A stretch of 64,000 bases of DNA from Streptomyces pluripotens (GCF_000802245.2 NZ_CP021080.1:3038001-3102000); one strand, 5' to 3'. Shown: positions 30,410 to 39,978, numbered from the stretch's first letter. Notes: generated by a model from the letters alone, not told the origin. Numbers and translations are program-made.

Positions 30410-31111
30410 TCAGCCGTGGCCGCCGGCGCGTACCAGGCCCGTCTCGTACGCGAGCACCACGACCTGTACCCGGTCCCGCAGCCCCAGCTTGGTCAGAATG
30501 CGGCCGACATGCGTCTTGACCGTCGCCTCGCTCAATACCAGCCGGGCCGCGATCTCGCCGTTGGACAGGCCTTGCGCGACCAACATCATCACCTCGCGCT
30601 CCCGGTCGGTGAGCCGGCCCAGCTCCTTATGCCGGGGCTCGGTGTTGGCGGAGGGCAGCATCGGTGCGAACCGGTCCAGCAGACGCCGAGTGGTGGAGGG
30701 TGCCACGACCGCGTCACCGTTGTGCACGGACCGGATGGCGGCCAGCAACTCGCCCGGTGGCACGTCCTTGAGCAGGAAGCCGGAAGCACCCGCCTTCAGC
30801 CCGGAGAAGGCGTATTCGTCCAGGTCGAAGGTGGTGAGGATCAGCACCTTCGGCGGATCGGGCTCGGCGCAGATCCGCCGGGTGGTCTCCACCCCGTCCA
30901 ACTTCGGCATCCGGACGTCCATCAGGATGACGTCGACGGCGGTGGAACGCAGCACCTGGAGTGCCTCGACGCCGTCGCCCGCCTCCGCGACGACCTCCAT
31001 GTCCGGCTGCGCGGCGAGCACCATCCGGAACCCGGTGCGCAACAGCACCTGGTCGTCGACGAGCATGACTCTTACGCGCCCTGCCGGCGCCGGGCTTTCT
31101 GAGGCTGTCAT
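30410..31111 (-). CDS. NarL/LuxR-type response regulator
   Basis: A 233-residue regulator. The receiver domain (about 12-130) has MLVDDQ, the phospho-acceptor Asp in DVILMDVRMPKLDG, the T/S site LILTTFD, and switch Lys in GFLLKDVPP. The LuxR-type helix-turn-helix (about 165-225) is LGRLTDREREVMMLVAQGLSNGEIA and LSEATVKTHVGRILTKLGLR. ATG 31111 gives MTASESPA. Its cognate kinase is the gene upstream on the same strand (31283-32479), 171 bp away. The signal and targets cannot be read from the sequence. Confidence 0.95.
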   Translation of the reverse strand: MTASESPAPAGRVRVMLVDDQVLLRTGFRMVLAAQPDMEVVAEAGDGVEALQVLRSTAVDVILMDVRMPKLDGVETTRRICAEPDPPKVLILTTFDLDEYAFSGLKAGASGFLLKDVPPGELLAAIRSVHNGDAVVAPSTTRRLLDRFAPMLPSANTEPRHKELGRLTDREREVMMLVAQGLSNGEIAARLVLSEATVKTHVGRILTKLGLRDRVQVVVLAYETGLVRAGGHG

Positions 31112-31282
31112 ACCGTCAGAGTACGCAGCAGAGGGCCCCGTTCCCGGGGGCTGTGAACGGGCCCGGTCCGACGCGCTGAACTGCACTGCTCGCCGCCGCT
31201 CAGCGGGTCGACATCATCGGCGGCACCCGGATGCAGGTGGCACCTGGGTGCACAGGTGCCGGCCGGGGGGCACGGGAAGCCG

Positions 31283-32479
31283 TCAGTGCGCTGGTTTGAG
31301 CGGCAGCAGGACACTGATGCGGAATCCTCCGCCCGGGCGCGGGCCGGCGTCCAGTGTGCCGCCGACCATGCCAACCCGCTCGCGCATGCCGATCAGCCCG
31401 TGTCCCTGACCGTCGGAGCCACCCTCCTCGTACAACTCGTGCGGGGCGCCCTTGCCGTCGTCCTCGACGAGCAGGCCGAGCCCGTCGTCGAAGTAGACCA
31501 GCCGTACGCTCGCGCCCGCGTTGGGGCCGCCGTGCTTGCGGGTGTTGGTGAGCGCCTCCTGCACGATCCGGTACGCGGTCAGTTCCACGCCGCTGGGCAG
31601 CGGGCGCGGCGTGCCCTCGATCCTGAAGTCGACGGGGAGGCCTGCGTCGCGGCACTGCTCGACGAGGTCGTCGATCTGCCCGACGTCGGGCTGCGGGACG
31701 TACTCCCCGCTCTCCTGGTGCTCACCGGTGCGCAGCACGCCGAGCAGGCGGCGCATCTCGGCCAGGGCCTGACGGCCGGTGGAGGAGATCGTCTCCAGTG
31801 CCTTCCTGGCCTGGTCGGGCGCCACGTCAAGGACGTAGGCGGCGCCATCGGCCTGTACCACCATCACCGACACGTTGTGCGCGACGACGTCGTGCAACTC
31901 GCGTGCGATGCGGGCACGTTCGGCAGCCACCGCGACCTTCGCCTGCGCCTCGCGCTCCTTCTCCAGGCGGGCCGCGCGCTCCTCCAGCTGGGCGAAGTAG
32001 GCACGCCGGGTGCGCATGGAGTCGCCGAGCACCCAGGCGAGCGCGAACGGCACCGTCTGGAAGACCACGACCGCCACCTGCCCGAGAGCACTGGCCTGCT
32101 GGTCCGGCCAGCGGAGCTGGGCGAGGGCCGCCGCTCCGAAGCTGGCGGCGAGCGCCAGCCGGGACGACCAGCGCGCGCCGATCGCCGCGACCGTGTAGGT
32201 GATCACCAGCATCGCGAAGTCGGCGACGGTCGTTTCGATGTCCAGGACCAGCTGGGCCAATCCGGTCGCGAGGGCCAGCAGCAGCATCGGCTCCGGGAAG
32301 CAGCGACGCAGCGCGACGACGACGCACAGAACGGCGGACACGGCCAGTCCCGGGACCAGTGCTCCGTGGTGACTGGGCACCTCTCGGAGACTGACCACGC
32401 CCAGACCGAACAGGACGACGGCCCAGAAGGTGTCGACCCCGGTCGGATGGCGTCGGAGGAAGTCGTAGAGGCGCTGCAC
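31283..32479 (-). CDS. Sensor histidine kinase (NarL partner family)
   Basis: A 398-residue kinase. Hydrophobic stretches over residues 15-155 suggest five or so membrane helices with little outside sequence, so it may sense a membrane-borne signal. Then comes a coiled coil (FAQLEERAARLEKEREAQAKVA), HisKA_3 with His in RIARELHDVVAHNVSV, and an ATPase with N box VQEALTNTRKHG and G box GQGHGLIGMRERVGMVGG. GTG 32479 is 7 nt downstream of TACGCT, so translation may be leaderless. It forms a two-component pair with the next gene. The IS1182-like element has inserted about 105 bp upstream of its start. Confidence 0.94.
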   Translation of the reverse strand: MQRLYDFLRRHPTGVDTFWAVVLFGLGVVSLREVPSHHGALVPGLAVSAVLCVVVALRRCFPEPMLLLALATGLAQLVLDIETTVADFAMLVITYTVAAIGARWSSRLALAASFGAAALAQLRWPDQQASALGQVAVVVFQTVPFALAWVLGDSMRTRRAYFAQLEERAARLEKEREAQAKVAVAAERARIARELHDVVAHNVSVMVVQADGAAYVLDVAPDQARKALETISSTGRQALAEMRRLLGVLRTGEHQESGEYVPQPDVGQIDDLVEQCRDAGLPVDFRIEGTPRPLPSGVELTAYRIVQEALTNTRKHGGPNAGASVRLVYFDDGLGLLVEDDGKGAPHELYEEGGSDGQGHGLIGMRERVGMVGGTLDAGPRPGGGFRISVLLPLKPAH

Positions 32480-32611
32480 GTAACCCAGCGTAGGGAAACC
32501 GGACGCGCGCAGGGGTCAACCGGAGGGCCGATCCGCGCCCGGCGCGCGTACTCCGCAAGGTGGAGGATGTGATCATCTGTGCGTCTAGAAGACTGCTGAA
32601 GATCTTGTCGT

Positions 32612-32640
32612 GGGCTGTCCAGCCGTAGGTCGGACAGCCC
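32612..32640 (-). terminator. Transposase terminator inside the IS1182-like element
   Basis: gggctgtcc and ggacagccc form a perfect 9-bp stem with an 11-nt loop, 8 bp past the transposase stop codon and just inside the left inverted repeat. Confidence 0.65.
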
Positions 32641-32647
32641 TTCTTGC

Positions 32648-34234
32648 TTATGCGGTGGCCGGGGTGAGGTGCCAGCTGCCGTTGGCCCTGGTGAGTCCGA
32701 GGTTGATCAGTCGGCGGAGGTTGAGGGCGGCGGCGCGGTGGTGGAGCCAGACGTTGTTGGCGATGACGCCGCGGTAGGGGACCCGGCGGTTTCCCTTGGC
32801 GACCAGCCAGGCGATGGCACGTTCGACTGGGGGCCGCCATCTGCGGTATTCGTCCTGCCAGACGGGGTCGGTGGCAGCCTGGTGGCGGGCTGCGGTGAGC
32901 AGTTCGTGCTGGGGGTGGACGTTGAGGGTGCGCCCGGTCTTGGAGGTGGTGCAGCGTCCGCGCAGGGGGCAGTCGGTGCACATGCGCTTGAACTGGGCGG
33001 TGCGAGCACCGTCCGCTTTGACCTGTCCGAGGTTGGCGGTGTGTCCGGCCGGGCAGGTCGCGGTGCCGGCCGCCGAGTCGACGTGGAAGTCGTCGATGGT
33101 GAAGCCGCCGGGGATGGCCTGCCGCAGCGGCGGCGGCTTGATCACCAGGGTGTGGCCGTCGGCCTGCAGGTGTGCGCGCAGATCGCCGGTGCCGTATGCG
33201 GAGTCGCCGAGCACGGTTAACTCCTGGCCCTCGTCCTCGTCGGCCAGCAGATCGCAGGCGACGGCGGCCTCGTGGTTGTCGGGGCCGTAGCCGCTGGTGA
33301 GGGCAACCGCGGTGAACAGCCCGGTCTCCGGCTCGAAGGACGCATGCCCTTTGAAGCCGTCCTGGTGGCGGGTTCGGTTTTTGTGGATGTGCCGCGCGTC
33401 CGCATCGACGGTGGACACGGTCCGGTCCGCGACCGTGCGCTGGGCGATGCGCCAGCGTCCGTCGCGTCCGTCGGAGTCCTCGGCCGGCTCCACGTCCTGG
33501 CCCGCGACCAGGGCCAGCAGGCCCACCGCGTTCGCCGCCCTCTCGCCCAGTTCCTGTTCGGGCAGGTGACCGAGCAGGTTGAGGGCGTCGGTGACCAGCG
33601 CGTCGACCAGCGCGGCGCGGGCGGCCTCGTCGTCCCAGGCGATCCTCGGCTTGCCGGGGTCGGTGTAGTCGTGTGCCGTGCACCACTGCTCCGCGGTCTC
33701 CTGCGCGCCGGGGACCTCACGGATCACCCGTCGGGCGGCGGAGATGATCTGGGTGACGGTGTCCTGGGTGGCCACCGCGTCATCGAGGACGGTGGAGTCC
33801 AGTGCCCGCCGCTGCTTGCCCTTGAGCACGCCGGTCCCGGCCACGACCTCTTTGACCTTGGTGAAGATCCGCGTCGGGTCGGCCGAGTGACGCAGCCGGC
33901 GCCGGAAGTACGTCAGCAGCGACGGGTCGAAAGCGGTGTCGTACAGGCCGAGCCCGCAGGCGGCCTTCCACCGCAGGTCACACCGCAACTCCTGGACTGT
34001 CTCGAAGTCCGACAGCCCGTGCAGGCTCTGCAGCACCACCGTCACGGCCAGGACCTGCGGCGGCAGACTCGGACGGCCGTTGGACGAGGGGTACATGTCG
34101 GTGAACATTCCTGGCGGGAACAGCACCTCGCGATGCTCGGCGAGGAACGCGAACACACTCCCTGCCGGGATCAACTCCCGGCAGGTCTCCCACACATCCG
34201 GCCCGACCATCTCTCCGGCCCATTCCCCCTGCAT
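32648..34234 (-). CDS. IS1182 family transposase
   Basis: A 528-residue DDE transposase. The N-terminal DUF772 domain (about 45-125) contains FPPGMFTDMYPSSNGRPSLPP, LRCDLRWKAACGL and TYFRRRLR. Likely catalytic parts are ALDSTVLDDAVATQD (first Asp) and LTVLGDSAYGTGDLR (second Asp), with the Glu in PPVERAIAW. A Cys-rich zinc-ribbon-like segment (CTDCPLRGRCTTSKTGR) precedes the last part. The ORF is full length and undamaged. A TTA leucine codon is present (33218-33220 on the minus strand, in QELTVLG), so translation should depend on the bldA tRNA. ATG 34234 has a weak Shine-Dalgarno. Confidence 0.95.
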   Translation of the reverse strand: MQGEWAGEMVGPDVWETCRELIPAGSVFAFLAEHREVLFPPGMFTDMYPSSNGRPSLPPQVLAVTVVLQSLHGLSDFETVQELRCDLRWKAACGLGLYDTAFDPSLLTYFRRRLRHSADPTRIFTKVKEVVAGTGVLKGKQRRALDSTVLDDAVATQDTVTQIISAARRVIREVPGAQETAEQWCTAHDYTDPGKPRIAWDDEAARAALVDALVTDALNLLGHLPEQELGERAANAVGLLALVAGQDVEPAEDSDGRDGRWRIAQRTVADRTVSTVDADARHIHKNRTRHQDGFKGHASFEPETGLFTAVALTSGYGPDNHEAAVACDLLADEDEGQELTVLGDSAYGTGDLRAHLQADGHTLVIKPPPLRQAIPGGFTIDDFHVDSAAGTATCPAGHTANLGQVKADGARTAQFKRMCTDCPLRGRCTTSKTGRTLNVHPQHELLTAARHQAATDPVWQDEYRRWRPPVERAIAWLVAKGNRRVPYRGVIANNVWLHHRAAALNLRRLINLGLTRANGSWHLTPATA

Positions 34235-34310
34235 GCCTACAAGACTGGCCCCGACTCCACCGAGCCGGGGCCAGAACCCGAGATTTTCAGCAGTCTTCTA
34301 GGCTGTTCCG

Positions 34311-35456
34311 GTGGCGGATGAGACGACGGCGGAGAACCTTCGCGAGGAGCCCGGCCGGCACGGTCCGCGCGGCTGGCGTGCCGCAGCCCAAGCGGCGCTG
34401 TACGGTCCCGGCGGCTTCTACCGGCGCCCCGAGGGTCCGGCCGCCCACTTCCGGACGTCCGTGCACGCGTCCCCGCTGTTCGCCCGGGCCGTGGCCCGGC
34501 TGTTGTGCCGGGTCGACGCGGCGCTGGGGCAACCGGCGGTGCTGGACTTCGTCGACATGGGGGCCGGGCACGGCGAACTGGTCACCGGAGTGCTCGCCGC
34601 GCTGCCCGCCGACGTGGCCGCCCGGGTACACGGGTACGCGGTCGAGATCGCCGGACGCCCGGCCGGCCTGGACCGGCGGATCACCTGGCTGAACGAACCC
34701 CCAGAGTCGGTCACCGGGCTGCTGTTCGCCAATGAGTGGCTGGACAACGTGCCCGTGGACGTCGCCGAGGTGGACTCGGCGGGCGTGCCCCGGCTGGTGC
34801 TGGTCGCGGCAGACGGCTCCGAACAGCTCGGGAAACCGGTCGCCGGAGCGGACCAGGACTGGCTCGCGCGCTGGTGGCCGTTGCCGGCCGAGGAGGGGCT
34901 GCGGGCGGAGATCGGGCTGCCCCGGGACCAGGCGTGGTCATCGGCCGTGCGCAGAGTGGCACGTGGGCTCGCAGTGGCCGTGGACTACGCACACACAGTG
35001 GACACCCGCCCCCCGTTCGGGACGCTCACCGGCTTCCGGGAGGGACGCGAGACGGCACCGGTGCCGGACGGATCCTGCGACATCACGGCGCATGTGGCGC
35101 TGGACGCCTGCGCGGCGGCCTGCGCGCCGGGGGCGGTGCCCGGCACCCGGCGGACGCCCCCGGACGCGCCGTGCACGTCTCCCACCGGGACCCAACATCC
35201 GTCCGGAACAGCGCGCGCCCTCCCCGCCGCGCGCCTGCTCACGCAGCGCGCCGCTCTGCACGCTCTGGACATCAACGGCGCCCGCCCCCCACTCGCGCTG
35301 GCCTCCACGGACCCCGCCGCCTACGTGCGCGCCCTCACGTTCGCCGGTGAGGCCGCCGAGCTCACCGCCCCGGGCGGCCTCGGCGACTTCGCCTGGCTGG
35401 TCCAACCGGCCGGAATCCCCAACCCGCTGGAGCCGGGGGCGCCGCCCCCGGCGTGA
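34311..35456 (+). CDS. MidA/NDUFAF7-type SAM-dependent methyltransferase (COG1565)
   Basis: A 381-residue class I methyltransferase. The N-terminus FMRAxxYxPxGFY-like signature reads [18 protein letters not shown] with [23 protein letters not shown] motif I is [12 protein letters not shown]. The family segment [18 protein letters not shown] (ANE-x-LD-x-x-P) follows, with AVDYAHT and [11 protein letters not shown]. The mitochondrial homologue NDUFAF7 methylates an Arg of the complex I subunit NDUFS2 (NuoD). GTG 34311 lacks a Shine-Dalgarno but has TAGGCT 6 nt upstream, suggesting a leaderless mRNA. The IS1182-like element ends 13 bp upstream. The next gene, convergent, is a NuoD homologue. Confidence 0.88.
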   Translation: MADETTAENLREEPGRHGPRGWRAAAQAALYGPGGFYRRPEGPAAHFRTSVHASPLFARAVARLLCRVDAALGQPAVLDFVDMGAGHGELVTGVLAALPADVAARVHGYAVEIAGRPAGLDRRITWLNEPPESVTGLLFANEWLDNVPVDVAEVDSAGVPRLVLVAADGSEQLGKPVAGADQDWLARWWPLPAEEGLRAEIGLPRDQAWSSAVRRVARGLAVAVDYAHTVDTRPPFGTLTGFREGRETAPVPDGSCDITAHVALDACAAACAPGAVPGTRRTPPDAPCTSPTGTQHPSGTARALPAARLLTQRAALHALDINGARPPLALASTDPAAYVRALTFAGEAAELTAPGGLGDFAWLVQPAGIPNPLEPGAPPPA

Positions 35457-35505
35457 CGTGCCCGTCCGTCCGCCGCGTGACCTCCTCGCGGACCCGCCGC
35501 AGGGG

Positions 35506-36657
35506 CTACTTGTCGATGTCCCCGACCACGAAGAACAGCGAGCCCAGGATCGCCACCATGTCCGCGACCAGCGTCCCCGGCAGCAGCTCGGTCAAGGCCT
35601 GGATGTTGTTGTACGACGCCGAGCGCAGTTTCAGCCGGTACGGGGTCTTCTCGCCCTTGCTGACCAGGTAGTAGCCGTTGATGCCGAGCGGGTTCTCGGT
35701 CCACGCGTAGGTGTGTCCCTCGGGCGCCCTCAGCACCTTCGGCAGCCGCTGGTTGATCGGCCCGGGCGGCAGCTCGGCGAACCGGTCCAGACAGGCGTCG
35801 GCAAGGTCCAGCGCGTTGTGGGTCTGCTCCAGCAGGACCTCGAAACGGGCGAGGCAGTCGCCCTCCCCGCGGGTGACGACCTTCAGGGTGTCCTGGAGGT
35901 CACCGTAGGCCAGGTACGGCTCATCGCGGCGCAGGTCGAAGTCGACGCCCGAGGCACGTGCGATGGGCCCGCTCACGCCGTAGGCGTGCACGGTCCCCGG
36001 TGTGAGCGCCCCCACTCCGCGCGTGCGCCCCCGGAAGATCTCGTTGCCGAGCACCAGGTCGTCGAAGACGTCCATGCGCGAGCGCACAGCGGCGACGGCG
36101 GCACGCGCGCGTGCGGTCCAGCCGGCCGGCAGGTCCTCCTTGAGGCCGCCGACACGGTTGAACATGTAGTGCATACGGCCGCCGGAGACCTCCTCCATGA
36201 CGTTCTGGAGCACCTCGCGCTCCCGGAAGGCGTGGAACACCGGAGTGATCCCGCCCAGCTCCAGCGGGTAGGAGCCGAGGAACATCAGGTGGTTGAGCAC
36301 CCGGTTCAGTTCGGCGAGCAGCGTGCGCGTCCACACCGCCCGCTCGGGTACCTCCATGCCGAGCATCCGCTCCACGGCGAGGACCACGCCCAGCTCGTTC
36401 GAGAACGCCGACAACCAGTCGTGGCGGTTGGCGAGCATGATGATCTGCCGGTAGTCACGGGCCTCGAAGAGCTTCTCGGCACCGCGGTGCATGTAGCCGA
36501 TCACCGGCTCCGCACGCACGATGCGCTCCCCGTCCAGCACGAGCCTGAGCCTCAGCACGCCGTGCGTGGACGGGTGCTGGGGCCCGATGTTGAGCACCAT
36601 GTCGGTGTTCTCCGCGGCGCCGCCGATCCCGACCGTGGTCTCCGTCGTAGGAGTCAT
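35506..36657 (-). CDS. nuoD: NADH dehydrogenase subunit D-like protein (orphan NuoD)
   Basis: A 383-residue member of the complex I 49-kDa/NuoD family, which forms part of the quinone site. The conserved start is [23 protein letters not shown], with [44 protein letters not shown] and the C-terminal [11 protein letters not shown]. All large family motifs are kept, so it is probably functional rather than a relic. No other nuo gene is in the window. Streptomyces normally has a full nuoA-N operon elsewhere, making this a paralogue. ATG 36657 lies 31 bp from the divergent PH-domain gene. Confidence 0.9.
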   Translation of the reverse strand: MTPTTETTVGIGGAAENTDMVLNIGPQHPSTHGVLRLRLVLDGERIVRAEPVIGYMHRGAEKLFEARDYRQIIMLANRHDWLSAFSNELGVVLAVERMLGMEVPERAVWTRTLLAELNRVLNHLMFLGSYPLELGGITPVFHAFREREVLQNVMEEVSGGRMHYMFNRVGGLKEDLPAGWTARARAAVAAVRSRMDVFDDLVLGNEIFRGRTRGVGALTPGTVHAYGVSGPIARASGVDFDLRRDEPYLAYGDLQDTLKVVTRGEGDCLARFEVLLEQTHNALDLADACLDRFAELPPGPINQRLPKVLRAPEGHTYAWTENPLGINGYYLVSKGEKTPYRLKLRSASYNNIQALTELLPGTLVADMVAILGSLFFVVGDIDK

Positions 36658-36688
36658 GGCCCCAGTTTCCCCCACGTACGCTGGCCCC

Positions 36689-37192
36689 ATGGAGACGGGG
36701 AGCCCGGAAGGGGCCGGGATACGGGGGGACGAACCGGTGTGGCGGCAACTGCCGCCCGGCCTGCTGCGCATGCGCCGGCTGCTGCTGGTGGCCTGGACGG
36801 GGGTGCTCGCGGTCGCGGCGGGGCTACTGGCGGCCCTGCTGGTGGGGCCCGCGTGGGCGGCCTGCGCGCTGCTGCCCCTGCTGTGCGCCGTCTGGTGCTG
36901 GCGGCTGCTGGAGCGCAACTGGCGCTCGTGGCGGTACGCCGAGCGCGCCGACGACCTGCTGATCAGCCGGGGTGTCCTGTGGCGCGAGGAGACGATCGTG
37001 CCGTACGGGCGGATGCAACTGGTGGAGGTGACCTCGGGCCCCGTGGAACGGCGCTTCGGGCTCGCCACCGTGCAGCTGCACACGGCGGCCGCCGCGACCG
37101 ATGCGACCATCCCCGGGCTCGCTCCGGCCGAGGCGGAACGTCTGCGCGACCGGCTCACCGAGCTGGGCGAGGCCCGATCGGCGGGCCTGTGA
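36689..37192 (+). CDS. PH domain membrane protein (YdbS-like)
   Basis: A 167-residue membrane protein. Two closely spaced hydrophobic helices (about 30-75: [36 protein letters not shown]) are followed by a bacterial PH-like domain ([43 protein letters not shown]). This is the DUF304/bPH2 family of YdbS. ATG 36689 has TACGCT ending 6 nt upstream and no Shine-Dalgarno, so it is probably leaderless. Its stop overlaps the start of the larger PH protein by 4 nt; the YdbS-YdbT pair is a conserved unit of unknown role at the membrane. Confidence 0.9.
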   Translation: METGSPEGAGIRGDEPVWRQLPPGLLRMRRLLLVAWTGVLAVAAGLLAALLVGPAWAACALLPLLCAVWCWRLLERNWRSWRYAERADDLLISRGVLWREETIVPYGRMQLVEVTSGPVERRFGLATVQLHTAAAATDATIPGLAPAEAERLRDRLTELGEARSAGL

Positions 37193-38547
37193 CGTCCCCG
37201 GGTCCCGACACCGGCACACGTGAGCGGCCCGGGCAACCGGAGCGGCCGGGGCAGCCGCCCGTCGTCGAGCGCCGCCTGCACCCGGTCACTCCCTTCCGCC
37301 GCGCGTGGGCGCCGATCGCCGTACTGGCCGGCTGGGCGGTGCACGACCCGGACGGGGCGCAGGAGCAGTTGGCCCGGCTGACCACCACCGTGCTGCTGCT
37401 GGGAGTCGCGGTGCTGGTGCCGGTAGCCGGCCTCTACGGCTTCCTGTCCTGGTGGTTCACGCACTTCGCGGTCACCGACACCGAACTGCGCATCCGTACG
37501 GGACTACTGTTCCGGCGCACCGCGCACATCCGGCTGGAGCGCATCCAGGCCGTGGACGTCTCCCGGCCCCTCCTCGCGCGCTTGGCGGGCGTCGCGAAAC
37601 TGCGGATCGACGTCGTCGGGGCGGACGCCAAGGACGAACTGGCCTTCCTGGGCGAGCAGGAGGCGCGCGCCTTGCGCGCGGAGCTGCTGGCACGCGCGGC
37701 GGGCTTCGCCCCCGAGACCGCGCACGAGGTCGGCGAGGCACCGGTGCGGGAGCTACTGCGCGTGCCCCCGCGCGAGCTGGCGCGCTCCTTGGTCTTGACC
37801 GGCGCCACCTGGGGCTCGCTGTGCGCCGCGCTCGTCGTCCCGACCGTGCTGTGGTTCGCCACCTCCAGCCCGTGGACGGTCCTCGCCGCCCTCCTGCCAC
37901 TGCTCGGCGCGGCCGGCGCCAGCAGCGCGGGACGATTCGTCACCGAGTTCGACTGGACGGTCGGCGAGTCTCCGGACGGGCTGCACATCGACCGTGGGCT
38001 GCTCGACCGCGCGCACTCCACGGTGCCGCCCGGCCGGGTCCAGGCCGTGCGGATCGTGGAGCCGCTGCTGTGGCGGCGGCTCGGCTGGGTGCGGGTGGAA
38101 CTCGATGTGGCCGGGGCCGCCGACTCGGTACTGGTGCCGGTCGCCCCGCGCGCCGTCGCCGATTCGGTCATCGCGCGCGTACTGCCCGGCGTGCGGGTTC
38201 CTCAGAGCCTCGCGCGGGCCCCCCGGCGGGCCCGGTGGCGTCTGCCGGTGTGGTGGCGCGGAGAGCACCTCGCGGTCACCGACGCGGTCTTCGCCACCCG
38301 TCAGGGGCTGCTGTGCCGCAGGCTCTCGCTGGTCCCACACGCCAAGGTGCAGAGCGTACGACTCACCCAGGGGCCCTGGACACGTGCCTGCGGACTCGCC
38401 GGCGTGCAGGTGGACACCGGTGCCAACACAGTGGTGACGGCACGTCTGCGGGACGCCGGGGAGGCGGCGCGTCTGCTGCACGCCCAGGCGGAGCGCTCCC
38501 GTACCGGGCGCCGAAACGCCCGCCCGGACCGCTGGATGACCGGTTGA
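37189..38547 (+). CDS. PH domain membrane protein (YdbT-like)
   Basis: A 452-residue partner of the preceding YdbS-like protein. It contains three bacterial PH-like segments: [32 protein letters not shown], then [34 protein letters not shown], and [32 protein letters not shown]. Two pairs of membrane helices lie between them (about 40-85 and 205-245). Each PH segment keeps the pattern RG-L-...-R-Q/A-V. GTG 37189 overlaps the previous stop. Homologues in Bacillus affect resistance to antimicrobial peptides, so a membrane-stress role is conceivable; the sequence alone does not prove it. Confidence 0.88.
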   Translation: MTSPGPDTGTRERPGQPERPGQPPVVERRLHPVTPFRRAWAPIAVLAGWAVHDPDGAQEQLARLTTTVLLLGVAVLVPVAGLYGFLSWWFTHFAVTDTELRIRTGLLFRRTAHIRLERIQAVDVSRPLLARLAGVAKLRIDVVGADAKDELAFLGEQEARALRAELLARAAGFAPETAHEVGEAPVRELLRVPPRELARSLVLTGATWGSLCAALVVPTVLWFATSSPWTVLAALLPLLGAAGASSAGRFVTEFDWTVGESPDGLHIDRGLLDRAHSTVPPGRVQAVRIVEPLLWRRLGWVRVELDVAGAADSVLVPVAPRAVADSVIARVLPGVRVPQSLARAPRRARWRLPVWWRGEHLAVTDAVFATRQGLLCRRLSLVPHAKVQSVRLTQGPWTRACGLAGVQVDTGANTVVTARLRDAGEAARLLHAQAERSRTGRRNARPDRWMTG

Positions 38548-38565
38548 GCCCGGACCCGGGACAGG

Positions 38566-38606
38566 CCGGTCCCGGCGGGGTCAGGGCCTTTGCCCGCCGG
38601 GACTGG
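38566..38606. terminator. Hairpin between convergent YdbT-like and coiled-coil genes
   Basis: Arms 38566-38579 and 38593-38606 pair over 14 bp with one GU, around a 13-nt loop. The hairpin lies 18 bp past the YdbT-like stop and 65 bp past the convergent gene. Confidence 0.65.
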
Positions 38607-38670
38607 CAGGCGAAGGGGAACCAGCAGGCGCCTGGGGCCGACTCGGACCCCAGGACCGCCCGGCACAGGC

Positions 38671-39978
38671 TCAGGAAGCCGCGCTGCGCAGTCCCTGGAT
38701 GTCGATCTGCTCGGTCGCGTCGTGTGCGGTCAGGTCGATCACCTGGCCGGCATCGAGGGCCTGCGCGCCGGCGGGCTTGAACTCGGCCTCCGTCTCGGCC
38801 TTGTGCACCGCCAGGGCCTCCTGGCCGACGACGTCGGCGAGGTCCTCGTTCTGCACGGAGTCCAGCGCGGTCTTCGGCGCACCCTTCTGGGTGCCGAAGA
38901 AGTCGAAGCCGCCCTCGGCCACCGGGCGCCGTACGGGCGGGGAGGGGGCGACGGCCACCGCGGTCGGCACCGTGAAATGACCGGCGGGCGGCTGCCCCAC
39001 GGGCTCGGCGGTCTCGGCCGGGGCCGTGGGGGAACCGGCCGCCGCGGGGCGCTCTTCTGCCCCGTCCTCCCGGTGTGCCCCGTCCCCCCGGGCGGGCGAC
39101 GCACCGGCCTCGCTCCGGGAAACGTCGGAAGCGTCGGTCACTCCGTCCTCGGTGCCTGCTCCTTTGGCAGCTTCCCCCTCTGCCACCTCACCTTTGGCAG
39201 GTTCTCCCTCTGCCACCTCACCTTCGGCGGCTGCACCTGCGACTGCCTCGGCCACCGGCCCGGTCCCGGCGCCCGTCTCGCTCCCGTCGGCAACGGGCAC
39301 GGCCGGTGCGCCCCCACCGAACCGGGCCAGGGCGGCCAGGGCCCGCCGGTACAGCTGGGCGCCCTCGGGAGAGAACACCGCATGCGCCAACCCCTTGCCC
39401 GCGGGGCTTCCCGTGACCCCAGGGCTCTCGGGGCCGGCCGGCTCCGGCTGCTCGGCCGGCTCCGGCTCGGCGCTGCGCGCGGGCGGCAGCGCGGGTGAGG
39501 ACGAGGGGGTAGGTACGGGCAGGGTCGCCTCGACCTCCAGCAGCCGACGCCCCTCCAGTGCGCTTGCGCGCTCGGTCTCCGCCGTGGCGTACCGGCGCAG
39601 CAGGGCCGCGTGCTCGTTGCGCAGGCCCGCCAGCTCCGCCCGTTTGGCGCGCAACCGCTGCTCCAGCTTCGTGCGCAGCTCGCGGGACTCCTCGAGGTCG
39701 GTCTCCAGTTCGGCGATCCGTTCCTCGTACCGCCATTCGTCGCTGACACGCGCGCGCGTGAGGTCGGCGACCTGCTTGCCCGCGCTCGTGTCCCAGCGGC
39801 GCAACACGACCGCGCCGACCACCGTCGTCGCCGCGGCGGCTGCGGCCAGTGCACGCACCACCGTGGCCTCGGAGAACACCCATGGCCCCAGCGCACAGAC
39901 GACGGAGACTCCGGCGATCGCCGACGGAGGCAGCAGCCGGTGCAGAGGCGGGGAATGGCGGTGGCGTCCACGTGGCAT
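38671..39978 (-). CDS. Membrane-anchored coiled-coil protein with disordered tail
   Basis: A 435-residue protein. A basic start is followed by two hydrophobic helices (about 15-60: SAIAGVSVVCALGPWVF, ALAAAAAATTVVGAVVL). A coiled coil comes next (about 75-150: WRYEERIAELETDLEESRELRTKLEQRLRAKRAELAGLRNEHAALLRRY). The remaining 280 residues are low-complexity Ala/Glu/Pro/Gly with AEGE and AKGE repeats, ending in a conserved-looking FDFFGTQKGAPKTALDSVQNEDLADVVGQEALAVHK. The topology suggests a membrane-tethered scaffold facing the cytoplasm. I do not recognise a family. ATG 39978 is the obvious start. Confidence 0.8.
   Translation of the reverse strand: MPRGRHRHSPPLHRLLPPSAIAGVSVVCALGPWVFSEATVVRALAAAAAATTVVGAVVLRRWDTSAGKQVADLTRARVSDEWRYEERIAELETDLEESRELRTKLEQRLRAKRAELAGLRNEHAALLRRYATAETERASALEGRRLLEVEATLPVPTPSSSPALPPARSAEPEPAEQPEPAGPESPGVTGSPAGKGLAHAVFSPEGAQLYRRALAALARFGGGAPAVPVADGSETGAGTGPVAEAVAGAAAEGEVAEGEPAKGEVAEGEAAKGAGTEDGVTDASDVSRSEAGASPARGDGAHREDGAEERPAAAGSPTAPAETAEPVGQPPAGHFTVPTAVAVAPSPPVRRPVAEGGFDFFGTQKGAPKTALDSVQNEDLADVVGQEALAVHKAETEAEFKPAGAQALDAGQVIDLTAHDATEQIDIQGLRSAAS

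Larger units (their letters stand above)
32585..34301. mobile_element. IS1182-like insertion sequence (1709 bp plus CTAG target duplication)
   Basis: Terminal inverted repeats begin AAGACTGCTGAA: left end 32589, right end 34297, with about 18 bp similar and two mismatches. CTAG occurs directly outside both ends (32585-32588 and 34298-34301) and fits a 4-bp target duplication. The element carries one transposase. A 9-bp hairpin (32612-32640) follows the transposase stop, and another (34245-34274) lies upstream of its start, where it may block read-through expression. Intact ends and gene suggest a recent insertion. Confidence 0.9.

Noticed and set aside
31112-31282. A gene between the histidine kinase and its response regulator
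   Set aside because: The 171-bp gap has only short frames without start signals. It is treated as intergenic.
34732-37188. A long open frame running from inside the methyltransferase gene through nuoD into the YdbT-like gene
   Set aside because: Only the part from GTG 37189 matches a protein family. The rest is antisense to nuoD or out of frame with the methyltransferase.
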